From contig OY756142.1 in the NCBI GenBank assembly GCA_963576785.1, forward strand, positions 1,054,001 through 1,118,000: DNA of 64,000 nt, in the 5' to 3' direction. The notes under the pieces are model-generated. The model did not search any database, was not told the DNA's origin, and worked only from the letters and a program-made list of their open reading frames with translations. The DNA comes from Chlorophyllum brunneum (taxonomy: Eukaryota > Basidiomycota > Agaricomycetes > Agaricales > Agaricaceae). A program made the translations under genes and the position numbers. Position 1 is the first letter of the stretch. Each line of letters starts with the position of its first letter. Of the stretch, positions 39,501 to 50,993 are shown piece after piece.

Positions 39501-42500
39501 ATGACCTCGCTCTCCACCTCTCCTCGAAAGACAATTCCTCTCGCCCCAGGCGATGAAGCCCGGCCTCGCACCAAATCACTCACCCAGACGACAACAAAGC
39601 GCGTGTTTTATTGTGGAGTTGTGGTGGAAGGTTCGGAAAATGGGAGGAGATTACCGGACGGTATGTCCATCATGTGCAGAATTCTTATCACACCATGGGT
39701 TTGACCATTTCCCAGAAATCCAAGATCTCGTGCTTTCTCTGGGCCAGCCCATCTCATTTTCGACAAGTGAGATGTTTTCCTCATCCTCAAGTTCATCTAT
39801 TTCCAATCCAGTAGGTATCCCCTTTTTACCTGACCACGGACGCAGTAATTCTCGTGCTGTGGTCTCTTCTTCGCTTGTTGGCTCTCATCTCAGGGACCCT
39901 CGGCTGATCCCTGGACATAGGACATAATATCACAACGCAAACGCGCACTAACGGATACCTCTGCACTCACTTCTGTTATCACTGAGCTGGTCACGAGTGA
40001 GCGCACCTATGTCAAACGTCTGCAAATGCTCAAGAACGATTATGCCGATCCATTGCGAAGCTTTGCGCGCAGTAAAGAAACCGCCATTATACCCGCATAC
40101 GAAGCCAAGACACTTTTTGGAAACATCGATAACCTACTGCCCGTCAATGAAGCTTTTCTTGTGGATTTGGAAAAGATGCTGGCGCCCAATGGTTCTAAAA
40201 CCGTTGGGGGAGTAGGTGACGTTGCTCTGCGACACTTCAAGGATCTACGAGGGTTTGAACAGTACAAGCAATACTACGTCAAGCGGGAGGACGCTCAACT
40301 TATCTTTGAACGCGAGGCTTCCAAGAGATCTTCACGATTTGCTGCATATATCGATGTGCGTGTATTTTGCCGGGTTGTGATCAGAAACTCATCCCATTTG
40401 TAGCATATTAAATACCAAGCTACTGATCCAAAAAACCGCGTCGGCCTGAGAGAGCTCCTTATGGAGCCCGTACAACGAATACCAAGATACACTCTTCTGT
40501 TCAGGACAATGCTGAAACATATGGCTCCTGCAGATCCACAACGAGGGAAGATTCTCGAGGCGGATGAGATTGCCAGCAAAATTGCGCTCGCCGAGGCAGA
40601 TGAACAGACCAAGCGCGCTGCGGTATTTTACTGCCTGACAGCTACAATCGACGGCTTTCCTCCCGACCTGTTTTCCAACTCACGGAAATTCATCGACTGC
40701 ATTGATGTCGAGGATGTTCTATCCGAGCCACCCATGTCATCAGTGGCGTCCACTACAAATGCCGCAAGCAACTCACTCCATTGTACGCTCTTCCTTTTCG
40801 ACGACAAACTCGTGATCGTGAAGCGGCCAGGAAATGGAGATAAGGGGGGCAAGGCCTTGACGGGCTTGGATGAACTAGACAGAGTGACCAAGGCCGGCGG
40901 TATTCCAGCAGGAAAGAAAAAGAACGGGATGTCGTGTAAAGGTGTTATAGATGTCACAGATGTCGTGGCGACTGATATTGGTGGAGTTGGTACGTGATAA
41001 AACGCGTCTAATCTGGCTGGACTCTGACAGCATTAATATCAGATTTTCATCTGTACCTTGAGAATCCACCACAGGACCAAACCGAACGGTGGTCAGGTCG
41101 ACCATTTCGGTCTTTGACTGCCGTCAGCCCTCCTATCCCCCCAAATTTTGATCCCGCTCGAATTGAAGCCGACAAGCAACGGTTCCTAGAGAATCTGTGG
41201 CATGTACAGGCGATGTATCGCTCGCGTGCAGGTCAGTCCGTGGTTCTCCGTTCTGATGAACAGGAAGTGGAGTGTCGTGGAGGGAAAACAACGATTGCAC
41301 GCACTTATTTCAATGTCTATCAGCGGACTGCTTTCCTACAAGAACAAAAAAAGGTGCAAAATTGCGCTTTCCCGTGTATGAGCGTGCCTAACTTTCAGAC
41401 AGACCAAGATTGTCATCCACGTTGATCCTCTAAGTTCCGCTGATCCGATTCCATTTGGCATAGGGGCTCCCCCCTTTGCATGTATACGCGTGCAGCCACT
41501 CGCAGGGGGGCTTTGTCGGTACTCCGTGTCGTCAGATGACCCAGATGATGAGAAGGAAGAGGACATAGTTCAAACTGAACGCATTCCGAACCGCGTTGTC
41601 CAGACAAGTAGGTTTCCCTTGCGTTTCCAACCCTTTTACAATCACCCACATCGAGTCAGTCCATCAGTTCGGGCTTTTTGAGTTTAGGACAGGGAAGAAC
41701 TCTTTGCCGCCGACTCCTACAAGTCGGTCGCGTGTTGCTAGATTTGGTCTTGATGCGATATCCCGGGGTTTGTTCACCACTCGTCCCGGATCCGCTATGG
41801 ACTTCTTTGCCGGCTCGATCAATGGTCATCGCAGAGCCAAATCGTCAACAATCAGTCGGTCGTCCATGTACACCCAAGCCACCACGACCACTGGGGATGG
41901 TAGCTTGACCAAGTTCTCCTCGAGGTCGAACTCCACGGCTGCAACGACTGTGTTTTCGATGGACGAAGACGCGTCGTTTTTTACCTCCAAGTCAAAAGGC
42001 TCAAAAAAACTGTTCACAAGAGCGAGGTCGCCAGGAGCGTCCGCGTCGGAGTCCGAGAGAGAGTTGAGCAGGCCTGTATCGCGCACAGAGTTGCCGTCAG
42101 TCGAGAAGGGGCCTGAGTATAGTGACTATGAAGACGAGGATGGAACGATACATGAAAGAATCAAGGACATTGGCTCTTCGGATTACAACCTCGCAATGCA
42201 ACTGGAGCTGGCTAGACAAAATAGTATGAATCAACATGCCAAACCTGCTTTGTCACTGGATGTACCTGTGGAAGACACCATTTATGAAGGTCAGTGATCC
42301 CTTCTGAGTGAATTCGTCGTGTAGCTTATACAATCCGGTTCAGAGGATCCACCAGCATCTCTACACCCATCACCACGTAACCATCAATCAACAAGCCCAC
42401 AACCTGAGTCAATACAATCCCCTGGTCACCTCTCCCGACCCGTATCCAGGCAATCCGATCGTCGTCCTATAGGACCCCGGAGCATCTCCCCTTTGCCTGC

Positions 42501-43962
42501 ACCAGGCAGTCCAGGCAGTGACAGTGAACTCCCTTACCTGTCCGATGACCCTGTCTCCGAATCTTCACCGAGAGCGTCGCCCGAACCGGAACCGGCCATA
42601 ATATCGTCTTCAATGGCTTCCCGACCCGGCGCAATACCAACTCCCATTCCCCGCAGCAAACGTCAACCGTTTCATCCTACTGGAAATACTGAGGCCACCC
42701 CAAAAGCTTCAACTACTGCCACCAGTGCAAGTTTGCCAGGAGGATCGTCAAGTCAGGTTGAACCCCTGTCAATCAAGAAAAAGAACTCCGTACGATCTTC
42801 AACAGCTAGCACGTCGCCTCTCGCGAGAAAGATCAACTCTCGAAACTCGCCCTTGAGTCGACCCGCCAGCAATCGCATTAGTTCTCCTCGCCGGACATCA
42901 CCGCAAATAAAGAAGATAAAACACGCGTCACAATCATCCACATCGAGCGTGAAGGCGGAAACACTGGAGCATATATCCCAATTGGCTGTGTCGACGAAGG
43001 AGGATGTATGTATTTACCTGCCATACTCCGACTCTGGGACTTATTTATGGTACCTTCAGATCGAGATAACAAGGCGTATAGTAAAGAAGATCAAGATCGA
43101 GGTTGAAGGACATCGCCTTTCTAACTCGCGTAGCTCCTTCCACGAGGAACCATATTCACGGCCTACGTCCCCTGACAAGGGCCTGCGCACTCCGCAAGGA
43201 AAATCCGGTACTGCCCTGGTATGTATATGCATACACTTTCCACGTCGTTGCGTCTTAAAATTTTGGTGGTATCAGACCAAGGAGGCACAGGCACGGATGG
43301 AGGAGATGCGTGCCCTGATAGGTAGACGGCAACTAGGGGAGCTCACGCCCGTTGCAAGGACACGATCAAACATATTTGATGTCCCTCGCTCCCTCGCATC
43401 TTCGAGTTCTGATGAACTTCCGCGTAAACTTGAAGATCTGATGTCGGAGGCAGATAGGAATCTCGTGCAAGGTCTCTCTCACCAAGAAGCATTGCAGAAC
43501 GAGTTGAAGGGTTTGGCTGCTCAGTTCCGAGAGGTTAGTTGCCCCTGTGTCTGCATGGGAACAAAAAATTTAATCATCTATCCAGAAAGTAATTGAATTA
43601 GAACGGGCCAAACTTGATCTGCAGAACTCGAAGCGACAGTGTGAACTCGTAAAAAGTCTTTTGGCTGATGCAACTGCGGAGAAGGAAATCATGTACGAAG
43701 CTTTCAACGAAGAGCTGGATAGTATGTATAATGACGCCAGCCTTCCTGATGACGAGGCCTGGAGAGCCATGGCAAACGACTTACGAGATACCAAGGAAGC
43801 AAGGAATAATCTCAGTCGAGAGAACTCGTGAGTGCCATGGCATCGAAATCTACACATTGCTGACCAAAGATTTGTAGACAATTAAAATGCAAAATTGCCG
43901 AACTTGAATCGCACCACGGAGAATGGGCTTCCCTTCTCCGAGCTAACGGCCTAATTTCATAG
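39501..43962 (+). CDS. RhoGEF (DH domain) protein with C-terminal coiled coil
   Basis: Guanine nucleotide exchange factor for a Rho-family GTPase. Start at 39501 (MTSLSTSPRKTIPLAPGDE). The exons between 39665 and 39925 are uncertain. The DH domain begins with SVITELVTSERTYVKRL (CR1, about 39970-40020). It continues through LRHFKDLRGFEQYKQYY and ends with the CR3 helix LLMEPVQRIPRYTLLFRTM (about 40450-40510). A beta-rich PH-like part follows (LHCTLFLFDDKLVIVKRPG, about 40785-40840), continuing past introns to about 41560. The next 1.8 kb is Ser/Pro-rich and disordered. The end is coiled coil (VIELERAKLDLQNSKRQ to SRENSQLKCKIAELESHHG), stop at 43962. A Bud3- or Cdc24-type role in polarity is possible but not shown. 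Tail to tail with a second RhoGEF. Confidence 0.83.
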
Positions 43963-44465
43963 ATATCTTTTAGTGGTCCATACTTTCGATTTCCACCTGT
44001 TTTGGTTGCTTCGCTTTCCATTTGTTCTCGTCACTTGCATTATACTGTATACAATAGTTAGCATAGTCGTTTCCTGGGTTCGCGGTCATCTCTCTTATGC
44101 TTTCGTCGTCTCCCTCGGTACATTAAACTTTAGCAGTGAACTGGACATTCACTTGCTCACACCCTCTGCTTTCACTCCTAACCGCCCCACTGGCTGGCAA
44201 GACGGATCACCGATTAACTACCATGTTCATATATAATACATTATTGTCACCGATCTTCACGTTTGAAAGACTGCCCAGCCCAAGAATGTGATTGAAGTGA
44301 ATGAAGGCTGTATTAAAGTATTACGTGAATGAAGGAAAGTAACTGTACAGTTGATGAGGCATTCAAGCGTGACGAAGGGCCTAATTTAAGGTCAAGTTGA
44401 AGGGCAAGGAAAGCGTAAGAAGATGTGGTAGAGTGCAATCCGGTATCGCGAAGCAAGGGTAAGCC
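43963..44465. other. Intergenic between two convergent RhoGEF genes (503 bp)
   Basis: AT-richer spacer with hydrophobic-looking chance open frames (43973-44236). No splice or domain evidence for a gene. Presumably both 3' UTRs. Confidence 0.5.
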
Positions 44466-47400
44466 TCATTTAGAAACAGAGAGATCTTCCGAGTCGTCAG
44501 GAGGGACACTGCGTGACCTCCGCCGTAAAGTGCCTCGCTTCCATCGCTTCAAGAGAGGAGAAGAATGCTCCAGGTTCAAGCCATCCGGATGCGACTGATC
44601 GGGAGAGTGCGAACCACCCTGCGAGACACCTCTCTGGAAGAGCTCCTTCACATTACGAACAAGGGAGAGTCTTGAACTTCTACGTCCGAATGACAGGGGC
44701 GAGACGGGCCGACTAAGAGGACTGCTTCCTGCAGAAAGCGGAGTGAAGATGGCTGTAGACATGTTAGATGATGATCGGGTGTTGGACACGGTGGTAGTGG
44801 ATGCAGACAAAGGACGACCCGGTTCAGTGAAACTCACATCCAGAGGACGAAGAGGCAAGGATTGAAGACTCAGCGTCTTTCTGTTCCTTCGCGCAGATAG
44901 TGGGAGAATCTGTTCTGTTTGCGGTTGGATCATGCTGTCGTAGGGAGGCTTCCGGCGGGGTACCCTCAGACTCTCTTGTTTCGAGAGCCGATTCCTTGCC
45001 AGACCAGCTACGCTGATAGCAGAATTGGAACGTGAAAAACCAGACCGTTCGCGATGCTGTTGTGGAGGCTGTGGGAACAGTTCCTCATCATGCAGACTCG
45101 CGTACAATCGCGCCGAAAGACAGACTTGCGATGCGACATCTTGAAGATCGTGATCGACTTGAAGTCGACCACCTATCATAGAACGATTGATATAAATAGA
45201 GTTTGGATCATGTCCCATTGGAGCAAAGATGGATCTGATGGAGGCGGTGGAAGAGCGTCTATTAGGAAGACGGATTTGATCCTGGAGAATCGCGGCGTCA
45301 CTTTTTCTTAGAGTAAGTTTCCTGCGACGCAACTCCATGCGGAAGGCTGGTGCTGATAGCTCGGTGTCCGAGCCTCCCGGAATTATTGGCCTGAACCCGT
45401 CTGTCCGTGGATCACTGGACCGGTGCGCCCTTCCGACTGCCTTATAGCTGGGGAGAGGTATATTCACCCATGTAGGCTGCTGCTTCGCAGATTCACGAAA
45501 ACCCTGCACCCAGATATTCTTCTCTCTTTGGCAGGCAGCCGCCAGTTCGAAATGAATGGCCTTGGAGGACAGACGGAACGAACATGGTAACATAGCTTCA
45601 AGAAACGAAGTCAGGAATGGAGGAGCAGTGAGACGTGTCGTTTAATAGAACGAACCTTCATCACCTTCAACTCCCGTTATCTCAAACTCGGCGAGCGAAA
45701 ACCAATGCCGTGGTTCGTACTTTTTGCCCTTGTGAATTTTAGCAAGAATGAGATACCCACCCGAGTACAGAAACGCCCCGAGATATTTTGCCGTTATACT
45801 TGGAAGATTTCCAAACGAACGGCGAGGGCTGTAGTACATGACGTCTAGGGACCCTGCGAGAAGACAAGGCCCGAGGGATGAAAGGAAAGATGCAGTTAAA
45901 GTGTGCAAGGATTGTTGAGATGCTGTTGGAGGGCCTGGTGTAAGCGAAGGCGATAGTGGCGGTAGAATAAAGCGAGAGATGATAAGAGAAGACTTGGTAA
46001 CTGCCTCCCTTTTCCGACGAGCCTCATCGACAGAGGCTGTGACACTTCTCATGATTTGGATAGCGTTTTCAATGGTGAACGTGATATCATCTGATCCAGG
46101 AAAAGACGCTCTGGGCTTCAGCTGTTCAAGGAGAAGGGTATACTTGCATATCCGTTGTACTGGTTTGATCAGATAATCCATGAAGGCAAGTCTCGACTGC
46201 CTCCTGTCAGGTACCCGATCCACCTCCTTCGCCAAGCGACGGGAAGGCCTACTTCCTGGGGATGTTGTGGACATTGTACGATGTCTGCTTTGCTCGGTCA
46301 TGTCATCCACTGGCACACCGAGAAGGTTAGGTTGTTGACTCGTGGCAGAAATAGAACTGTGGTCCCCTCGTTCACTGAGCCTAAAAATCATAGCCCAGCA
46401 CCGCTGTTCGAACGACTCCCAATCGGAGGGATACTGCAATATCACTCTGCGAATTAGGCTTACGGCTTCAGGATGGCCAGCGCAAAACGACTGATAAATT
46501 TCAAATCTGAATGCCTGTATGCGCAATCAGTCGGGTGAGAATAATTCACAGGGGAAGAGAGGAAGAAGGATCCAACCTCTGCAGCAAATGTCTGTGATAC
46601 GCTCTTGAGAACGGACGTCAAAGTCGAGAAATCCTCCAGCTCATTTTTTGGGGGCTCGATGTTGCTCGCTGTGTTGGAGAAGCCCAAGGGTGTTAGAAGT
46701 GCCCGCAAGGTCGAGATGAACTCTTCGTGCATCTGGAGTATGTCCTTTAAGTTACGAGCTAAAAGCCCGATCTCTGTTTCCGAGAAAATTGGCTTCATTG
46801 AAGCTGAGGACGATGAAGGAATTATCACATCTGTTGGAGTGAGAGTTTGACCAGCGTAGGCGTTGATCCATGGCCCAGTTGCCAATGTAGCGGAGGCCCG
46901 AGCGAATGCCGATGTCCGCACTTCGAATGATGGGAGTCGCCGAATATATGCCTTGATCCAGAGAGTTAAACATCAAATTACAACGAGTCCTGTGAAGCAA
47001 TACATACGACGAGTAATATTCGCAAGTCCCTCGTATAATCCATCTCCGTCGTTAATAGTTCTTGCAGAGCATGAAAAATTCGGACGGCGTCCTTGAAATT
47101 TTGCGTCTGCATATCTCCAATGGAGCCATGTCCATCAAAGCTGCCAGTTGGGCTTAAATCCATCAATGATGGTGCGTCTTCGCCACCCGAAAACTCGTCA
47201 AAGTCATTGGAGATGTGGAAGATCGTTTTTGGACGCTTGGGCAGGAGGGGACTTTGGTCATCAAGTACTTCGGACAGTTGAGAAGGTCCGAAAGTCAGTG
47301 CAGGTTCGGAAATTGTTCGCGAGCGCGATGGCATGGCGGGGAATGAGAGGCAACGTTTCAGCCGAGATTGCGGACTAGCGGGAGTAGCATGTGGAGGGGT

Positions 47401-47916
47401 CGAGGCAGGAAATGAGGCAGATGGTAAGACAGGGGTAGATGGTTTCCGTGGATCGCAACTAGTTGGTTGGCGAATTTGCTTATGGGGTGGTGTGGGCGGC
47501 GTGGATATCCAAGTTGGCGTTGCAAATAATATACGCAGCGACATGCTTGAATTGGGTGGGGTTGTGTCTTTGGGCCTATCGGCGTTTCCGTGGAGTGTCA
47601 AATTATTGTCGTGGGTTGAGGTGATTTCGAAGATAGGCTCGGCAGATGAGCGAAAGCTGGAAATTGGAGTGCATACAGGCGATGCTGCAATAGTCGGAAG
47701 GGGGACGAAGTCTCCAATAGCCAATCTTGCCGGAGAAGGAGTCCTGGCGAAGCGCACCGGGTGTTCACTGGCACTGGGAGAGGCTGGGGTGGATGGGAGC
47801 GGCGAGGTAGTTGAAACGGACCTCGTTGCTTTGAATTGGCCGGTATTTATGCACTCGGTGAACAGTGCAGGAGGCACTGAAGTTGAAAACTGGGGAGGTG
47901 GAGGCAAAACTTCCAT
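44466..47916 (-). CDS. RhoGEF (DH-PH) protein
   Basis: Second exchange factor for a Rho GTPase, on the opposite strand. Start at 47916 (MEVLPPPPQFSTSVPP) with about 230 disordered residues. The DH domain starts at FHALQELLTTEMDYTRDLRIL (about 46990-47060). It continues over short introns through SETEIGLLARNLKDILQMHEE and reaches the CR3 motif LAFMDYLIKPVQRICKYTLLL (split here) at about 46130-46190. PH-type strands follow: LLAGSLDVMYYSP, AKYLGAFLYSGGYLILAKI and HWFSLAEFEITGVEGDE, then PCSFRLSSKAIHFELAAACQREK with the conserved C-terminal PH helix (KNIWVQGFRESA). The tail (44466-45400) is Ser/Arg-rich and basic. No close sequence match to the neighbouring RhoGEF beyond the DH core, so they are not a recent duplicate. 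Confidence 0.85.
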
Positions 47917-48801
47917 GGTTTAACGGTAGCAAGGTCGTCGGCCTTGGGGCCTTAAAATCAGGAATTGGATGACAGAGGGAAGAGAGACGCGTACCAAACT
48001 AGGCGAGATCGAAATATTGCTGACTCTTTAACTGACGTGATATCGGCTGTCCCCTGAACCAGGCACCACTAGAAGACACCTTCAAGTTAAGAAAACGGAG
48101 AGGACGTAGTAGAGGATCAAGGCCGGGGGGAGAGGGGAAAATAGCGGAGTAATAAGGAAGGAGAAAGACAAAGCGGGGTGGGTGATTTCCCCAGCCCCGT
48201 ACGTTTTATCAGGTATTATGTCGACCCTAAAGCCAATAGCGGAACTTCGATTGCATGAATGCTCATTGAATACGGCCCGTAGCATCACATCCACGCGAAA
48301 CCAGCCAGTTGCGCCTGGCAGATCAGAAGTGCCGATAAAGTAAACCGTCATAGTCGGGCGAAGTTGAACCCTGTAGGCACTGCTTATGGAAACATACCTC
48401 ATTTAGAATAGCCGTGGCCATTACGTGTTCACATGAGCTTCGAACAGGTATTGAGAAATCGTGGATTGTTTTCGCATCCATGAGCTGAGCCCCGATTAGC
48501 TCTTTATGCGAATAACTGTCGTTTCGAACACTTATTGAGTCCCTTCGACACTTGTAATTCCATTTTTGAAGTATTAGCAGCAAGGCTGATTGAGCACGAA
48601 GTCGGACATTGGGTACAAGTGTTATGGTCGTGATTCAATCACACCGCTCAAATGGTCCGCGACAGATCGGGCGGGGTGGTACGGATATTCTACGCTTCCG
48701 GCGGCTAGACCAAGATAGTTACAACCACAAGTATGCGAGAAATGACATGGACCAATCAATAATGCGGGTAGGAAAAAAAACGGTAAGCCCGACTTGCACG
48801 A
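47917..48801. other. Intergenic region (885 bp), nothing supported
   Basis: Contains the RhoGEF 2 promoter (adjacent to 47916) and the 3' side of the LRR gene. Open frames at 48082-48402 and 48323-48583 (minus) and 48609-48911 (plus) show no family resemblance and overlap each other. The last overlaps the true end of the LRR gene. This is the largest gap in the window. Confidence 0.5.
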
Positions 48802-50413
48802 TCAATGAATATCAAGCTTATCATCTGAACGCTCCACGAAGGGTATATTTTGGGCCTCTGCATCGCGCCGACGCTTGTCTTCCTTGTCAAGGAATCTTCT
48901 TAGCAGAGTAACGTTGTGTCCTGTGAACACCCGATAAACAGATTGCTGTCCGGTGTCAAGGCCCTGTGCAGGGTGTCAGCACATACCATGAGCGGGGAAA
49001 GGCAGTGACATACATCGGGCGGTACTTCCGAGAAGCGGCGTATACCCTTTCTGTTCATCGATGGCACTCCGGTGGCCGTCAAAAAGTGTAGATTTTCCAG
49101 CTTCTTCAGTAATACGTGGATAGCCTCCAGCGACAGGCGGTCGCAATATGATAAGTGTAACCTCTCCAACGATGTGGCCTGCTCTGCCAGAGCAAAAATG
49201 GCAATATCGGTCAATTTTTGCACTCGAACTAAACTCAGCCTTCGCAGGCTACCGAGTCCAGCTAGTTCAAAAACAGACATATCCGTGAGATTCCGGCAGA
49301 CTTGATCACGGTATGAAGGTATATCAATCTATCCGTCCTTCACCCCACGACTGATGAAGGAGAAGGTAGTACTCACAAGCGACATCGATACATCTCAAAT
49401 TGATGCACTCCCTCGTTAACTTGACAAGTCCTCGATCGGTAATATTCGATACGTGGGCCAGGATGAGGACATCCAAATGATTGCGGAGTCCAGCTACACT
49501 CTCGAGCGCTCTGTCCGTGAGCTGGGAGCAAGCAGTCAGGATGAGAGTTTGTATTCGTGGAGCATGGAACACGATTCCAGCAATTGCATCATCAGTAATA
49601 TTGCAGGCAGTCAAGTCAAGAACCCTCAGGTTCTCAGCTGTATGCCGCAGAATTAGGGGGGGAAGAACCTCTAGCCACGTGTTTGGCCTATGTGGTAGGG
49701 GCTTTTCATCCTCCGCTTGCAGCGAATCATGGCCAGGAAGAGCCGAAGGGAAGGCTTTATCTGTGAGCGACGAACAATTTGCCACCCGCAATGTGCGCAG
49801 CTTCCTGCATCGAGTCAGCCAAAAAAAAACACTCCAGCTATGCGAAGGGACCTGACCTCGAGAACGACCAGATGTCACGAAGCGCGAGGGGTGTCAGGGA
49901 AGGTATATCGCTCAGTTCTAGTTCAATAAGCCGTGAACACGTTCTCGCAATCGCGGATATGGATGAGTCTGTAAGCGCGACAGCCCCGTTTAACCGTACC
50001 GATTGTAGAGGCAGAGATTTGTTTGTCACCTCCAACAGCGCCGCGTCAGTAACCTCCGGACACCCGGTGAGATCTAGTTCTTGTAGATTGATCGCATTTT
50101 CCGCTAGTGCGACCACTGACCTGTCGGTGATCTGCGGCACACCCGAGAGGACCGCAATTTCAACATGTGGGCATGCTCGAAGTACCTGGGAGAGCTCTTC
50201 GTCGAGCATATCCAGTGACTGGGTGTTTTGCAGGATAAGATGCCGGAGGCGCCTGTATTCGTCTGGGTTCGGGAGTCTGTTCATAACCTTGATCATGTCT
50301 TCATGAAAGGAAGCAGATTCGGATTCGACATCGTCAAACATCCTCAGGGTGCCAAGTACTTGAGGAAACGTCCACAGCAGTCTGGGTTTGGGGCTAGGAT
50401 GTGAACAATGCAT
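48802..50413 (-). CDS. Leucine-rich repeat protein, GRR1/AMN1 type
   Basis: LRR protein of the cysteine-containing (CC) class found in F-box proteins such as Grr1. At least ten repeats of the form L..LDLTGCPEVTDAAL are visible, for example ISAIARTCSRLIELELSDIPSLT, LRVANCSSLTDKAF, LDLTACNITDDAI, LILTACSQLTDRALESVA and LHLSYCDRLSLEAI. The last exon gives LLRRFLDKEDKRRRDAEAQ and DDKLDIH, stop at 48802. At the N-terminus, PRLLWTFPQVLGTL could be the end of an F-box, but I do not see the first F-box helix. The start at 50413 is the first ATG of the frame, and upstream exons may be missing. A role as substrate receptor of an SCF ligase is likely only if an F-box is confirmed. Confidence 0.78.
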
Positions 50414-50534
50414 CAACGGGGTGCTAACTCAGTAATTAAGAGGGTGACGACTTACAGGGATGACGACGAGAAGACGAGCAGGGGGTGTCAGACGGCAACT
50501 GAGCCGGTTCCTGAACATTGAACCTGTCTGATAT

Positions 50535-50539
50535 CCAAT
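50535..50539 (+). promoter_or_regulatory. CCAAT box upstream of the LRR gene
   Basis: Single CCAAT 122-126 bp upstream of the assumed LRR ATG and 59-63 bp upstream of the possible plus-strand gene at 50598. Chance occurrence is possible. Confidence 0.25.
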
Positions 50540-50597
50540 CACAGCGACACTCAGAAACCTGTTTTGGAAAACTTGCCAGTCACGCGATCCTCCCACC

Positions 50598-50977
50598 ATG
50601 CCTTCCTCTACAACATCCACGACGTCTTCCAACCTTACTACCCGTCCGGCCCAGCGAGGTCTCCAGTCAGCTAACTCAAACCCCTCGAGCCGTATGCCAG
50701 TGACTCCGGCTGTTCTGCGATCCATATTCGCTTCGTCGCGGACACCCCATGAGGAAAGATCAATCTCCCGTATTGCGTTCTTTCGGTGAGGTCCAGTCAG
50801 ATCGATATAAACTAGCTAACCTCTAGAAAACAGTTTTACCGGCTTTTTGTTGAGCTGTCTGGTCATCAGCTTGACGGCCGCACGAGGAAGAGGAATCAAA
50901 AACAGTGCTACATTGCTAGGCGTTCTCTAGTAGTCCAAGAATACCCGTGCAAGACTTCACACTACACAACCCTATGA
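50598..50977 (+). CDS. Uncertain small gene, 112 aa model
   Basis: Not recognised. ATG in a good context (ACCATGC). A Ser/Thr-rich N-terminus is followed by VLRSIFASSRTPHEERSISR. A 42-nt intron (50788-50829) with GTGAGG donor, CTAAC branch-like site and CTAG acceptor joins to RKQFYRLFVELSGHQLDGR and a stop at 50977. The minus strand of the same segment is also open and protein-like (PLPRAAVKLMTRQLNKKPVK, then GFELADWRPRWAGRVVRLED), possibly 5' exons of the LRR gene or a separate gene. I cannot decide between the strands; at most one is likely real. Confidence 0.3.
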
Positions 50978-50993
50978 ACGCCCGCAGACTATA

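Noticed and set aside
48082..48911. Open frames on both strands in the 885-bp gap
   Set aside because: They overlap one another and the last exon of the LRR gene, and none resembles a known family.
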